A stretch of 64,000 nt of DNA from Ceriagrion tenellum (Eukaryota > Arthropoda > Insecta > Odonata > Coenagrionidae), in contig OY720633.1 of the NCBI GenBank assembly GCA_963169105.1, forward strand, positions 40,254,795 through 40,318,794, read 5' to 3'. A program made the position numbers and the translations under genes. Positions within the stretch are counted from its first letter, which is position 1; the number at the start of each line of letters is the position of its first letter. Shown here one piece after another: positions 1 through 10,800 of this stretch. The notes beneath the pieces are model-generated. The model made no database searches, was not told the DNA's origin, and saw nothing but the letters and a program-made list of their open reading frames with translations.

Positions 1-2460
1 CCTTCTTGAACTTAAAATTGGGTTGGAATAGATCAATTTTTCCAGTATACCCTGATTTGACTGCATCATTACTTCGGCGTTGCTCTTTCCTTCATGTCAT
101 AAACAAAGGATTCACGTCCTTTCCTTTTCCTTTCCTTGGTTGAAAATCCAACCCTGACCTGTCTCTTTCCAAGATAAAAGCAGTAAGCAAGATTTTATAT
201 CCAATCCAATTATTTAGAATCATGCGAATGGATCGCTCTTCGGTTTCCAACCAGGGTATGGCGTTGAGTTACTCTGCGAAACTTTACAGCTCTTCATTTT
301 TATCATTCGCCTGGAAACCACTGATTATTATTATTTTGAAGTAAAAGAAAATTTAATGTCAACTAATTTTCTCCAATAATATCCACATCTTTCCTTGGAA
401 CTAATATGCGTATTTCATTTTATAAATGAACTCTCTCTGACGTTGTTGCTCAGGTGGACTCTCAAGAAGTATTGTAGGTTTTCCATTATCGATTCTTTTT
501 GAAAGATTTGAAGGAGATGCGTGTCGTTCTTTAGGTCATGCAAGGGGCGAAATAAAATTATCCAAAAAGGGAAGAAAATCTGTACGGGACTGGAAAGTTA
601 TTTTATCCATTATTTCCAAGAGACATCATAAACAGGAATGAATATCAAGAAGGGCTTCAGGAATTCGGCACGAAAGGGGAAATGGCAATACGGTACGAAT
701 TTCATTAGGAGAGAATTTATAAGAGAATTGATAAAAGGAATGGGATTCCGGGGCTAAAATTAAAGTCGATTGAGAAAAGTGGGAAATTAGGCATTTTGGA
801 GAGAGGGAAAAGGGTGAGTGGAAAATGTCAAAAATTTGACGGGTTAGAAGCAGAAGAAGGAAAATGAGAATTTGAAGCGAAGTGGTCCGCGCTCTTATCC
901 TTGAGTCAAAGTGCTTATTTGGGCGACCACCGTCAAGTTAAGAGGAAGCGGGCACTATAGATGACTTTACTTGCTTATTTTTTTCCAACATCTACGAAAC
1001 ATGATATTTTTATGTGGGCACATTATTAAAGATTGGCAGTCAGTATACATTTCCAAAATTTTCTCTCAGTCAAAATTTTTGCGTTACCATTGTGAGTTCG
1101 CTTGAACGTAAAATCATGGGAATTTTTCTGCCAATCAAGCAAATTAGAAGAGAAAATGAATAGCCATAGTAAAATCACAGTTGCTGATACTTATTTTTTA
1201 TTTCCATGAGAAAAACATCTCATATTTTTTTATTGTATCATAAAGATTAAGTGAGTGAGAGGAGGTGAGAATGATTTGTTTGCGTGGAAAATATGAATGT
1301 ATAAATTTACGTAGACATAAATTCTTGATCCTCATTTTCATTGGTCACTTTCTTCATTGTAGTCAAGAATTCTCAGTGGCTCCGCTCTTGCAAAAGAGCT
1401 GTGGGTATCTACGTGTCTTGAGAAAGGTAATTTATGGGATCTTTATCTCTTATAACTACTCTTATTCTTGAATTATCCTAAATTTTCACATTTTCAGCTC
1501 CACGGCGCAAAAGAGTAGTATTGAGGGTACAAGGGAAAGCGCTGATCATGGTCTTTAGGTCATGAACTCCTCGTCAAATATAGGCCCATCACTTGAGATT
1601 GTCAAAGTAGAACTACAGGGTGCTTACTGTATTTTACCAAACATTATCCTAATGTGAAGATGCTGAATCTCATTTTATAATATTAATGTGTGGGTTGCCT
1701 TTCGAATCATGACTTGTTGGTTCGTTTCACGCTATAACAGCAAAACGTTGGCAGTGAATGATAATATCTACTGACTATTCCACTTAATGCATTAATGAAT
1801 ATGTTCTGTTCCTTCTACTAAACATTTTGTTTTGCCGTAGATTTGGGCTGTTCTGGCGGTAGAACTTTGAACTCGATAATGGACTTTAAAAGGTTTGATC
1901 TGGCATATTCATGTGCTTTCGAGACTTTAGTACCTTAAGCAGCCATTAAAATTCCTCGCTGAGCGTTGTTGATTCCTCCCGTGGGGCCAATTTCGGTGGA
2001 GTAGTGCTCCGCTGCGCCAGGCTATCCCCCGCTTTTAAGTGCAGATAAATAAAGCAATATAGTTCCTTGTGTCAACTAATCAGGTTTACAGGAAATTAAT
2101 GGATTTTTTTTATTTTGAGCGTGAATTGTTTCCTTTGTTACCATTATGATAGGGACCCTAAATTGGCTGCCACCACCTCATCAACTCAGTTCTGTATTTT
2201 CTGTCTCATTTCAACACGAGAATGGTAACCTTTGCGAGTTATGTTACACCAGTGGGATAAGAGCTCATGCCACGTCTAGTAAAACCATAAATATTAAATC
2301 TCATAGAAAAATATCTAATAAATATTGAGCTTTTTTGGGTCATCCTTACTCAATCTCATAATATTTTGTGCTTTATTAGTATTTTATAAGGCACTTTTTC
2401 TTATAACCGTGGTGATATAGTAATGAATATTAGTAAATTTATCGCTTTAATCTAAATATT
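1..2460. other. No recognisable gene or repeat
   Basis: AT-rich sequence with only short open frames on both strands, none with recognisable motifs. The frames at 1265-1471 and 2146-2328 have no conserved domain that I can see. I see no terminal repeats and no LINE motif here. Confidence 0.6.
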
Positions 2461-2632
2461 TATGTAAATAGAGGAAAAAGTCCCCAAAGGAAGACCCAGG
2501 AATAAGTTCATGGACCAAGTGAAGAGGAAAGTACATAGGAAGAGATACCTGGAGGTAAGGGAACTACCATTAGATAGAGAAGGGTGGAGGGCTGGAGTCA
2601 ACCAATCTTAGGATTGAACAACCAATGACAAT
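2461..2632 (+). mobile_element. ERT-type LINE, 3' end fragment (copy 1)
   Basis: Last ~50 codons plus 3' tail of a non-LTR retrotransposon, the same family as the copy at 4840-5545. Reading + from about 2480 gives a peptide with GRPRNKFMDQVKRKVHRKRY, then VRELPLDREGWRAGVNQS and a stop. GRPR followed by a basic stretch is typical of the extreme C-terminus of endonuclease/reverse-transcriptase polyproteins of insect LINEs. The tail TTAGGATTGAACAACCAATGA recurs near 5516 and 6120. Upstream coding sequence is missing, so the copy is strongly 5'-truncated and non-functional. The clade cannot be fixed from this piece. Confidence 0.75.
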
Positions 2633-3736
2633 TGCGTTTAATTCGCTAGTTCACTAGTTCCTCGCGACATGCGCTACTCATCGCCGTCTTTCTTTTCAAA
2701 ACTTTTCTCGCTAGAAAAGGGGCAAAGTTACTTACTTGGTACTTCGTTTCTCTCCTTCGTCTCATATTCCGCAGCTCACATCTCCACTCTCTCGGGCTCA
2801 CCATCAGCCTATCTCTTCTCTCCCACACATTACCTCTTACTTTTTAACCTTATTCCTCCGCTGTCTCCTAATACCACCTTCAACGGCTTCCTTCCCTCAA
2901 CCTGAGACACAATGCTTCTTTCCTCTGCGTTGCCCTGCTCCGCTACGTGACCCCTGGGTGAGTTTTGGGAATATTTATTGTGGGGGAAACATTTGCAGCG
3001 TTCCATTCAGAATGACGAGGATTTATCTAGCGTATAAAGGGAAGGTCTGTTAAAATTGCAGGATAAATACTAGTGACACGAGGCCACGTCTCTAATTTTT
3101 TCATAATTTCTTACCTTGGGAGGAAAGATTTTATTCGCGAGATAAAATAACCAGAAAAGACAAACTCTTCGCTAATGAATGTCAAAATCGAGCAGAGAAT
3201 GTAATTCAGTCTATGGAAGGACTAGATTGTGACTTGCTAGAAATTGAGAGGGTATATGCTAAGTTAAATTCAAGAAAAACCCAAACCATGTGAATCCCAT
3301 GGTGATGCGAAGGATGATATTTTATCCACGAACTGCTTCTTGACTGCTGACAGCTGACAAATTGAGAGAAAATCTCAGTTGAACGTATGGAAAAAATTTC
3401 CTCGCTATTAACGGGAACAATAAAAAGTCAAAAACGGACAATATCTCATTCCGTTAACCCAAGTTTCAATTTCCAGCTTTTCCTTTCTCTGTCTCTTTTT
3501 CCGTGGCTGATACCTTAACATCCCTAGACGAAATAATGCCTTATTTATATGCACCAATTCTAACGAATGTATGTAGTGAAAACTCGTTGATCCCATTCTA
3601 TCAGTTTTTTATTCTCATCTCTCATTTCAATGGGTTAATTTTTTAAGCTTTGAAGGGGATAGTTACTATGTTAAAAGGTGACTTATTGAGGTATGTATTT
3701 ATTTGATTTATCAAAACGTCGCTTTAATGTTGCTGT
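2633..3736. other. Unassigned; pyrimidine-rich block 2640-2930
   Basis: A C/T-rich stretch at about 2640-2930 produces overlapping low-complexity frames on both strands. The rest is AT-rich. I find no gene, terminal inverted repeat or LINE motif. Confidence 0.5.
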
Positions 3737-3914
3737 TTTGATGTGGGAAACTTGAAGAAGGTTCAGATTTGCCTAAGACAGTTGAGGTGATTCGCAGTGT
3801 TTGGGATTGGTTTTTTTTAAGTTGGTGAACGTGGGAATGCGAAGACTAATGAGAAAGGAGGGGGAAGAGAAACTCGGTGTCGTTGTGATGCTACTCTTTA
3901 CTTACTCCTAATTA
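3737..3914. repeat. 178-bp dispersed direct repeat, copy 1
   Basis: This block is repeated in the same orientation at 7322-7499. By eye the copies align without gaps and differ at 9 positions (about 95% identical). The similarity ends abruptly at both edges. No open frame or terminal inverted repeat is evident inside, so the type of element is unknown. A fragment of a moderately young transposable element, or a segmental duplication, would both fit. Confidence 0.85.
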
Positions 3915-4839
3915 GCCGCAAGATGCTCACAATTATGTCCTGTGCGACAGAAGGCGTACTGCAGTAGAAGTGTTCTTTTCAAGGTGACGTTGGGTTTGAA
4001 TTCCACTCTGAAATCCTCACCACTGCTATCATTCCAAAGTTGGCTTTTGGGTTGGACGCTGACTTTCTTGCTAGCCCACTACTCCAATCTCTGTGAAACA
4101 TGTTTTTAAGGGATTAACGCTTTACGGTTCCTATATTGTAATGTACAATGTCATATAGTACTTAATTACATTAAAGAATGTGATGGAATACATCGTGCCG
4201 TATCACATTATATCATATGAATCATGCTATACTGAGCAGAATCAAATATTAATAATTTTAGCATTAAATTTATTCTTATGAGTACAATAATATTTAGAAC
4301 AAAAATTATCGAGATGGAACACTCAGTGACTCGTTTAGACACGGTAACGGCTTCTTTAGAATAATAATCTTTTTTCTATCAATCGTCATGTTCAGTGAAG
4401 TATGAGTACATAAATATTGAGATCAAAATTTGTTTTGCGCTTATGAATATGTATATTTTTTTCACGGAGCAATAAATTTCAATTTCAATTTTCAGTTTCA
4501 AAAATTAAGTGAGATGGCACACTTCAGACACTCGTTTTGACATGGTAAAGACTTTTGTTGTGTATATAATCTCTTATCTATAAACGGTCATGTTTAGTGA
4601 CATTTCAATGCTTAACTGTTGAGAGGCTGTCTTAGTCGCTTTCCACTAACCTTTTATTAAACAAAAAAACCGTTGAATCTTTCTTTTAAAGCTCTGATAG
4701 CAAGTAGTTTGTAAATGTGACAAAACGACAGTCGACATTAGCGTGTCCTAACGAGTTACAGAATTGCACTGCAGAAGAGAAAATTTTTACTGTAGAGTTG
4801 ACATAACTATTATACCCTAATCATACATAGCACGCTGAA
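3915..4839. other. Unassigned AT-rich sequence
   Basis: No coding motif or terminal repeat recognised. Two loosely similar stretches (near 4300-4390 and 4500-4590, both with a GAGATGGAACACT-like or GAGATGGCACACT-like start and ACTCGTTT) may be a diverged short duplication. Confidence 0.4.
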
Positions 4840-5545
4840 ATGTAAAACTACGTACCGTATCATCCATAAGACGAAGACTAAAATCCTAGTTTGCGGAAGA
4901 GAGAAGCTGAAGGTAGAAATCACACTGAGAGGAGAGAAATTAGAGAAGTGGATTCCTTTGCCTATTTCGGAAGTACCATCACGTGGGACGGAAGAAGTAC
5001 AACGGACACCAAGCGAAGAATAGCCCAAGCCAAAAAGGCGTTCATGGGAAAAAGAAAAATACTGTGCCCAAAGGAGATAGGACTACAAACCAGGAAACAG
5101 TATGTGAAATCATTCGTGTGGAGCGTACCACTCTATGGATCTGAAGCATGGACCATTGAAAAAGCTGACCAGAAAATACTAGAAGCCTTCGAAACCTGGT
5201 GCTGGAGGAGGATGTTGAAGATAAAATGGACTGACAAAATAAGAAATGATGAAGTGTACAGAAGAGTAGAAGAGGAAAGGATCATATGGAACACCATACA
5301 GAAAAGAAGAACAAGATGGATTGGGCACACCATTAGAGGCAATGTGTTTGTGAGGTACAAAATTGAAGGTAAATACAGGGGAAAGTCCCCAGAGGGAGAC
5401 CCAGGAATAAGTTCATGGACCAAATAAAGAGGAAAGTACATAGGAAGAGGTACCAGGAGGTAAGGGAACTAGCATTAGATAGGGAAAGGAGGAAAGCTGC
5501 TATCAAACAATCTTAGGATTGAACAAATTTAATGGTTGAAGGCGC
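4840..5545 (+). mobile_element. ERT-type LINE, C-terminal ORF and 3' end (copy 2)
   Basis: Decayed C-terminal part of an endonuclease/reverse-transcriptase polyprotein of a non-LTR retrotransposon. Recognisable blocks in order: TKTKILVCGR (about 4875-4905), EVDSFAYFGSTITWDGRS (about 4945), KRRIAQAKKAFMGK, SVPLYGSEAWTIEKADQKIL (about 5130), FETWCWRRMLKIKWTDKI, RTRWIGHTIRG (about 5310), then GRPRNKFMDQIKRKV after a frame change. This is the region that follows the YADD box in many insect LINEs; the endonuclease and the catalytic RT boxes are absent. The reading frame changes near 4935 and again near 5374, where one A seems to be missing. After the stop the tail TCTTAGGATTGAACAA matches the other copies. 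It is a pseudogene fragment. Confidence 0.85.
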
Positions 5546-5561
5546 AACTTCTGTCACAGAT

Positions 5562-5597
5562 ATGACGAAAAAAATATCTTAGGATATTCCTCACTTA
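5562..5597 (+). repeat. Inverted arm A of a composite element
   Basis: Begins ATGACGAAAAAAATATCTT. The reverse complement of 6083-6118 aligns over all 36 bp with a few differences and one gap. Its inner part also pairs with 5614-5647. Arms A and C look like terminal inverted repeats around the Penelope-like fragment, but I see no target-site duplication. Confidence 0.7.
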
Positions 5598-5613
5598 GGC
5601 CTCAGTTAAGGCA

Positions 5614-5647
5614 AACTTTTAAGTGTGGAATATCCTAAGATATTTTT
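5614..5647. repeat. Internal arm B
   Basis: The sequence GGAATATCCTAAGATATTTT at about 5628-5647 is complementary to arm A, so 5562-5647 could fold as a hairpin with an almost perfect stem of roughly 27 bp. Arm B is also a direct repeat of arm C at 6083-6118, so the Penelope-like sequence lies between two direct copies. Confidence 0.65.
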
Positions 5648-5694
5648 AGTAATAGTTTATGTGAACTTTTAAGTGTGTAAATATGAACGGGAAT

Positions 5695-6070
5695 GGTGTA
5701 TATTGGTTAAAATGTGCCACTCCCAATTACAATTCCCAATATATTGGTCAAAGTGGTCGATCCATCAATATTAGGGCTCGGGAACATAACATGTTTGAAG
5801 GGAGATCTTTCATTATCGTTTGCAAAGCATATAATCGAGGAGGACCGCGAAAGTGATTTGGTGCCGAAGTGCTCCATATTGAGAAAAAAAGGGCCAAATG
5901 GGACTTCCTTGCACAATTTGAAATTGTGAATGCTGCTACCGACAAAAATGTGAAACTTTTTAATGAATGTGTTTTTCCTTCCTATTCCCCTCTATTCTCT
6001 TACCCTCCACCACAACCTCCCATTGCCCGAGCCTGACAGTTACGCTTACTGTGCAGTCAAAACCTTGGTC
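5695..6070 (+). mobile_element. Penelope-like element, GIY-YIG C-terminus and 3' end (copy 1)
   Basis: The GIY-YIG nuclease domain is found at the C-terminus of the Penelope-like retroelement protein. Here GVY (5695-5703) stands for GIY, and 15 codons on, in the same frame, comes YIGQSGRSINIRAREH (5740 onward). A neighbouring frame then gives SFAKHIIEEDRE (about 5815-5850). The first frame resumes near 5887 with WDFLAQFEIVNA and FNECVFPSYSPLFS, then a stop near 6030. A two-base-scale shift and its compensation near 5775-5885 therefore break the domain. The reverse transcriptase part is absent. The second copy at 25600 shares the DFLxQFEIVN block and a hammerhead-like core just downstream. Confidence 0.75.
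6033..6070 (+). ncRNA. Degenerate hammerhead-ribozyme-like core
   Basis: Reads CTGACAG, an imperfect stem-loop, then TCAAAACCTTGGTC. This follows the order expected of a type I hammerhead as known from Penelope-like elements: a CUGANGA box, stem II, GAAA, a very short stem III, and a cleavage GUC. GAAA is AAAA here and CUGANGA has a final G, so activity is unlikely. The matching position in the 25.9-kb copy is better preserved. Confidence 0.35.
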
Positions 6071-6082
6071 GGCAATAGCCTG

Positions 6083-6118
6083 TTAAGTATGGAATATGCT
6101 TAGATATTTTTTCGTCAT
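6083..6118 (-). repeat. Inverted arm C of the composite element
   Basis: Ends GATATTTTTTCGTCAT, the reverse complement of the start of arm A at 5562. It lies just beyond the Penelope-like 3' end and is followed at once by an ERT-LINE tail fragment. Confidence 0.7.
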
Positions 6119-6150
6119 GTTTAGGATGGAACAACCAATGAATGAACCGT
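6119..6150 (+). mobile_element. ERT-LINE 3' tail fragment
   Basis: TTAGGATGGAACAACCAATGA matches the terminal tail at 2612-2632 and is followed by ATGA-type repeats. It may be a separate tiny insertion, or the continuation of the 5.5-kb copy after the composite element landed in it. Confidence 0.5.
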
Positions 6151-7321
6151 ATTGTCGGGTACTGCACTATGCCATAGCATTATGTGATATACTTCGGAAA
6201 TCGCATTCTTAGTGGGAAAGATAATAGAAAAACTGATTGGCGCTGAAAGAATGAAGCGGTATTATTCGTATTACTATATATTCTATGTGAATATTTCGGT
6301 GTGTATTCACCATTAGCTTTTAATTAGCTGTCCTTTCAGTTTGATTCATGCTCAACGTCTGATGCACTCGATTAGCTTTGTAATTTGGGCTGAACGTGGG
6401 TTGAATTCGTTTTCTTGCCGATGCAACTTTTCATTGGTCGAGGGGTGCGTCCGCATGCGTTCCTCCGCCCCCTTATGCCTTCATATCCTTCTGTCTTCCG
6501 CAAAAAAACCACTCGGCTATTCTGTGTAATATTGTGCCGCCTCCCCCGAGTAGGTCATTTACTCCCCGAAATTATTCGCCAATTTCCGGGTGTGAAAATA
6601 ACATCTCCGCCTCGCGGAACGGTTAAGCGCGAATGCTCGCTTACCCTTCGTCGGGAGAAGATCTGTCGGAGACTCGGTGTCTTCGAAGATTGGAACGGAG
6701 TTAGGAAAAGGAAAGGAAAGATAGCGTTAGAAAAGGTGAGGAACTGTTGGGGATCATGTTGAAGTGACTGCGAGATCATTGGTTCTCCGTACTGAGTGCC
6801 CGGGTTTGAGCTCCGGCGGAGAGGTAGTTATACTTAAACGTGACTTAGTTAATGTATACCCTTGAAGTAGAGTTCTTGGGAGATTGTGCATTAACACGTT
6901 TGTTTTCAGCATTTTTGTTTTGAGTGCTTTGCCTAAGAGTGGTTTCACTTTTTTCTCTTAAAATGTTGTTTAGTGTTTGGTGGTCGTTTTCCCATGGATC
7001 TTTATGACTCACAAGTTTGCCAGAATATTTGAAGTAGTTAAAAAAAATAGATATCAGAAAGAAAAAATTATTTACGACACTATCCTTGTACCTAAGGCTG
7101 AAGGTTTTTAAATTATAAATCTCGATCGCTGATTCGGTACTATTTGGAGAGCATTTCTGGTGAAGAACTGCGTCTATCGGAATGGATGTTGAACGGTGGA
7201 TCTCAAGGGTCCTTTAGTTTAAAATTGACCAATGCTCACAGCGCACAGTGGACATGAAACGAAAAACTCGGGCCAAAAACGAATGTTTTCACTTTGAATT
7301 TTGAATGAGTTTTGAATGAGG
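6151..7321. other. Unassigned; CpG-richer patch 6400-6760
   Basis: The patch at 6400-6760 is richer in CpG than its surroundings and carries short open frames on both strands without recognisable domains. GGGTTTGAGCTCC near 6805 weakly resembles a tRNA B box. No convincing A box precedes it, so a SINE is not called. Confidence 0.4.
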
Positions 7322-7499
7322 TTTGATGTGGGAAACTTGAAGAAGATTCAGATTTGCCTTAGACAGTTGAGGTGATTCGCAGTGTTTGGGATTGTTTTTT
7401 TTTAAGTTGGTGAGCGTAGAAATGCGAAGGCTAATGAGAAAGCAGGGGGAAGAGAAACTCGGTGTCGTTGTTATGCTACTCTTTACTTACTCCTAATTA
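7322..7499. repeat. 178-bp dispersed direct repeat, copy 2
   Basis: Same unit and orientation as 3737-3914. Its right edge directly meets the CR1/L2-like LINE fragment that starts at 7500. The flank of copy 1 has no LINE, so the LINE is not part of the repeat. Confidence 0.85.
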
Positions 7500-7800
7500 T
7501 TCAGCATATATTTTTAATGTGTGTGCCCCACGATGTATCAGAAGTTAAGAGAATTTCAAATTATTTAACTGTATCTGAAGGTTTTATGTTTACCTCACCC
7601 ACAGTGTAGACCTGGCATTCGTGTAATTACTTCAGCAAGAGGTATACTGTTATGCATTTGCTAATTTAATTCTAGCCCCCACTCCTGGCACCACGAATGA
7701 ACGTTATTAAGGCCCGAGGACGGAACTTTTAACCTGCGTCTTTGCTTATGCTTATTTCATGGTAGATGACTGTATCATCACCTCACTCACCTATATTAAT
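7500..7800 (-). mobile_element. CR1/L2-like LINE fragment (copy A)
   Basis: Reverse-strand remnant of a reverse transcriptase around and after the catalytic C box. Near 7755-7790 the minus strand reads DDTVIYHEIS, the C-box aspartates with the residue before them mutated. It continues as NNVHSWCQEWGLELN (about 7670-7715), broken by stops and frame changes. The nucleotide sequence aligns with 43577-43890, for example the shared CCCCCACTCCTGGCAC and ACCCACAGTGTAG. The 3' part present in the 43-kb copy is missing here: similarity stops at the edge of the 178-bp repeat. Confidence 0.8.
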
Positions 7801-10800
7801 GGCCCGAATGACCTCAGTCGTGCGTCACCTCCCTGCATAACCCTCCATCGAAGACCAGCAAAGCAGTACTTCTGGAGGAATTCGATAAAGAGGGAGTAGC
7901 GTCTGAAAATGTGGAGGGAATCAGTTTTGAAAGAAGTCGCACGATGAGTCGGGGATGGGTGCTTCAAAATTAGAAATGAGATTTACATGGAATACGGGCT
8001 ACTTTTTATTCTCTTCGTGGCGCTGCGACAGATACTCCCTCATTCTCTCCCTTCCCTCGCTCCAAAATCCGTAAGTTCTTTTTGCGTGCGGGACGAGATC
8101 CTTGACTGGGAGCAGAAGGGAACATGTTGCCAAAACAATCGGAATATTGCCAATCCAAACGCCGTCGCCATGGTTCGAAAACATGACTCGTGCACGTGAC
8201 TAACGCAAGGCGAGGGCAAGATTTTTTTTGGCAACTTAGGTGAAACATATTACTCTTACGACCGCAGTTTTGACATTTACAGATATTCTCCGAGGGTTAC
8301 CGCGAAATCGTCGAAAAATCGCTTCGCGAGGGAAATATTATGCGTGCAGTGGTGAGAAGTCTCAAACGTTCGAATTGCTCTGGGTGAGTCACTCTGTATT
8401 GGCTCTCGTGAATTGTTTTTCATGCAACTTGTCCATCTTGACCTGGAATAATTCTCTTTAACATCCCGCACAGTATGAGGCTGAGACTGGATGTCAGTCG
8501 AAAAAAGAGACTTATTCATGGAGATTATCTAAAACCTTGACTTATTTGTGATGTCATACAGAAATTCAACTGCGTGAGATTAGAATACTGTAAACTGGAT
8601 GTGATAAATATTAAATGAAGTGCTCAAAAAATATCTATAAGATGTATTTTAATGTAAAGAATGTCAAGTGGTAATGGATATACCGGTGTTTTTTTAATTC
8701 GCCACGTTTTTCCGAGTTGTCTTGTAATTCGTATATATCGTCTACTCGTCTGACCTCAATCCAATTCCCTTTTTCTTTGCTTGTGATCATTTATCCCCCA
8801 CTACTTGCACCTTTGTACGAGGAAAGGATGTTCATCGTCTTTAACTGTAGTTGTTGGGTCTCATCATGCGTGGACTTTTTTACTTGATGTCCTAGAATCA
8901 ATAGACTCACCCGGATACTCGTCAATTCGCCAATTTTTAATCTCAACGCATTCATGCACTTTTATACACATATAAATGCGTCTTTTTTCAGATATGCGAA
9001 CGATTATAGCAGTGAATACAGACACGTAACGATAATAGCGTAGGATATTATATTTCTAATGTACTTAAAACCTAGGCTATTGATTATAGCGAGATGATTT
9101 GAATTAGTTATTTCATGCTTTTGTATTTTAATTATTTTATATGTAAATGAGCCCATGTCCCGGCAGAATCACAGGTCATATACGGGGGATATAAATTCAA
9201 TTTATTTTTTATGCTGGTCGTACGACCGTTTAGAAGAGCTAAAACACCTGTTTTTTTATTCTATAGCATTTTCTACGGGATAGACTCTCAAAATTCAAGT
9301 GGAACTATGTTTTCCTTGAGGTTATAATTGTTTTTATTCTCTTAGCTTTTTCTTTTCGTACGTGATTGGGCTCATTTCGAACGGGCTGTGGACATTCATG
9401 GATGTTTGCACGGTCGTGGGCACTGATGTACAGTAGACGTACATTCTGACTCTGAGGAGCAGCTGCTGAGGACAAACGTATACCCTTCCGTACCGTTCTC
9501 CTCATCTTGTTTATTCATCTATATCCAAGGAGGGAAGGTAGTTGGTGGAAATTTCAAAGAACTTGAATTGACGTTGACAAATATTTTTCTTAAGCGTACT
9601 TTTTAACATAAACTGTGGGCTGGTGAAAGTGTAAAATGGTTAGTGTTAGGTTTGCCAACATTTTTTACAGGGGCGTTTTTATGCAAGATGAAAAATTCAT
9701 GTTCCTCCTAGAAGTATCATTTAAACACTAAAGGAGATATCGGAATGAAGCGTGAAATATTCCACGTTCTCATTTACTGACGTTTGAATGTTAGTAAACA
9801 TACATATCCCTCATCAGTTCTTAGTTGTTATTCTCATGGAAGCTTCAATGACTAAGTGCGGTTTCTTAGCGTAGTATAAAAACCGTTCTGTTGTTTTCAG
9901 TCTTGATGGGTTCCTTAGTTAATGCACTCCACTTATTTATACAGCTGATGGAAGCCTAGCGCCACCTGAATTAATTATGAGGAAATTATTGTTAGCTGTT
10001 TTTAACCATCCTCAAAGCAGATGTTGAGCATTCACAAGTAGTATTCCGTATTAAAGATAGGTAAACTGTCGAATATTAAAAACAATTATGGGATGGGGAA
10101 ATCTTCTAAAGAGTTCTCACATTTCATTTTTATATACATTTTGGTATGAATTGGCCTGTACTTGATCCATTGGTCTACGAGTGGTTTCTGTTATCGCGTC
10201 GATTGATTTAAATATTTTGTATGTGATATGTGATAAAGCTACACAATTTGCATGACTACTGGTCGATGGTCGAAACTATGCATTTAGTCTTTGGGTGCTA
10301 ATTTTTATTCTATAATTTTCTTTAATCTGTACGCCATTGTCGTCATTCTATAGCTCTCTGTAGAAGACTAATGGTTAATTCGAAAATCATGACCGCCCAG
10401 AGAAAACGATTAAAAATGTGAAATTCGATGCTTTTTTTCCTTACAACGCATTTATCTGTGCTACTTTGGTGTTTAAAAGGCCCTTATATCGAGTAATGGA
10501 AATGGCGGACGAGTAGTTCATGTTTTTCATATCCCAGGAAGCATCTTCTGGCCTATTTAGCACCTGAAATTTGAACCAAATTGGCTAAGGACACTATTTG
10601 AAATCAGGGAGAAACTTTGGTCCATGAAATACACTCCTTGAAAGCTGTATATTAGGAAAGAATAACGAAATTCTTGCGTTTAATAATTCACTGTTAAGCT
10701 TTCATGCGTCAATCTATTAAGGACTCCGCTTGCGCTATTCTGCGACTCCCTAGTGCTCCCTAGGAGTGGGAGAAAAAGTATGAGAGCCATTTCTGAACTC

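Noticed and set aside
661..673. GAATTCGGCACGA, identical to the start of a common cDNA-library adaptor
   Set aside because: Only 13 bp match, with no vector or poly(A) sequence beside it and continuous genomic-looking sequence on both sides. Most likely chance.
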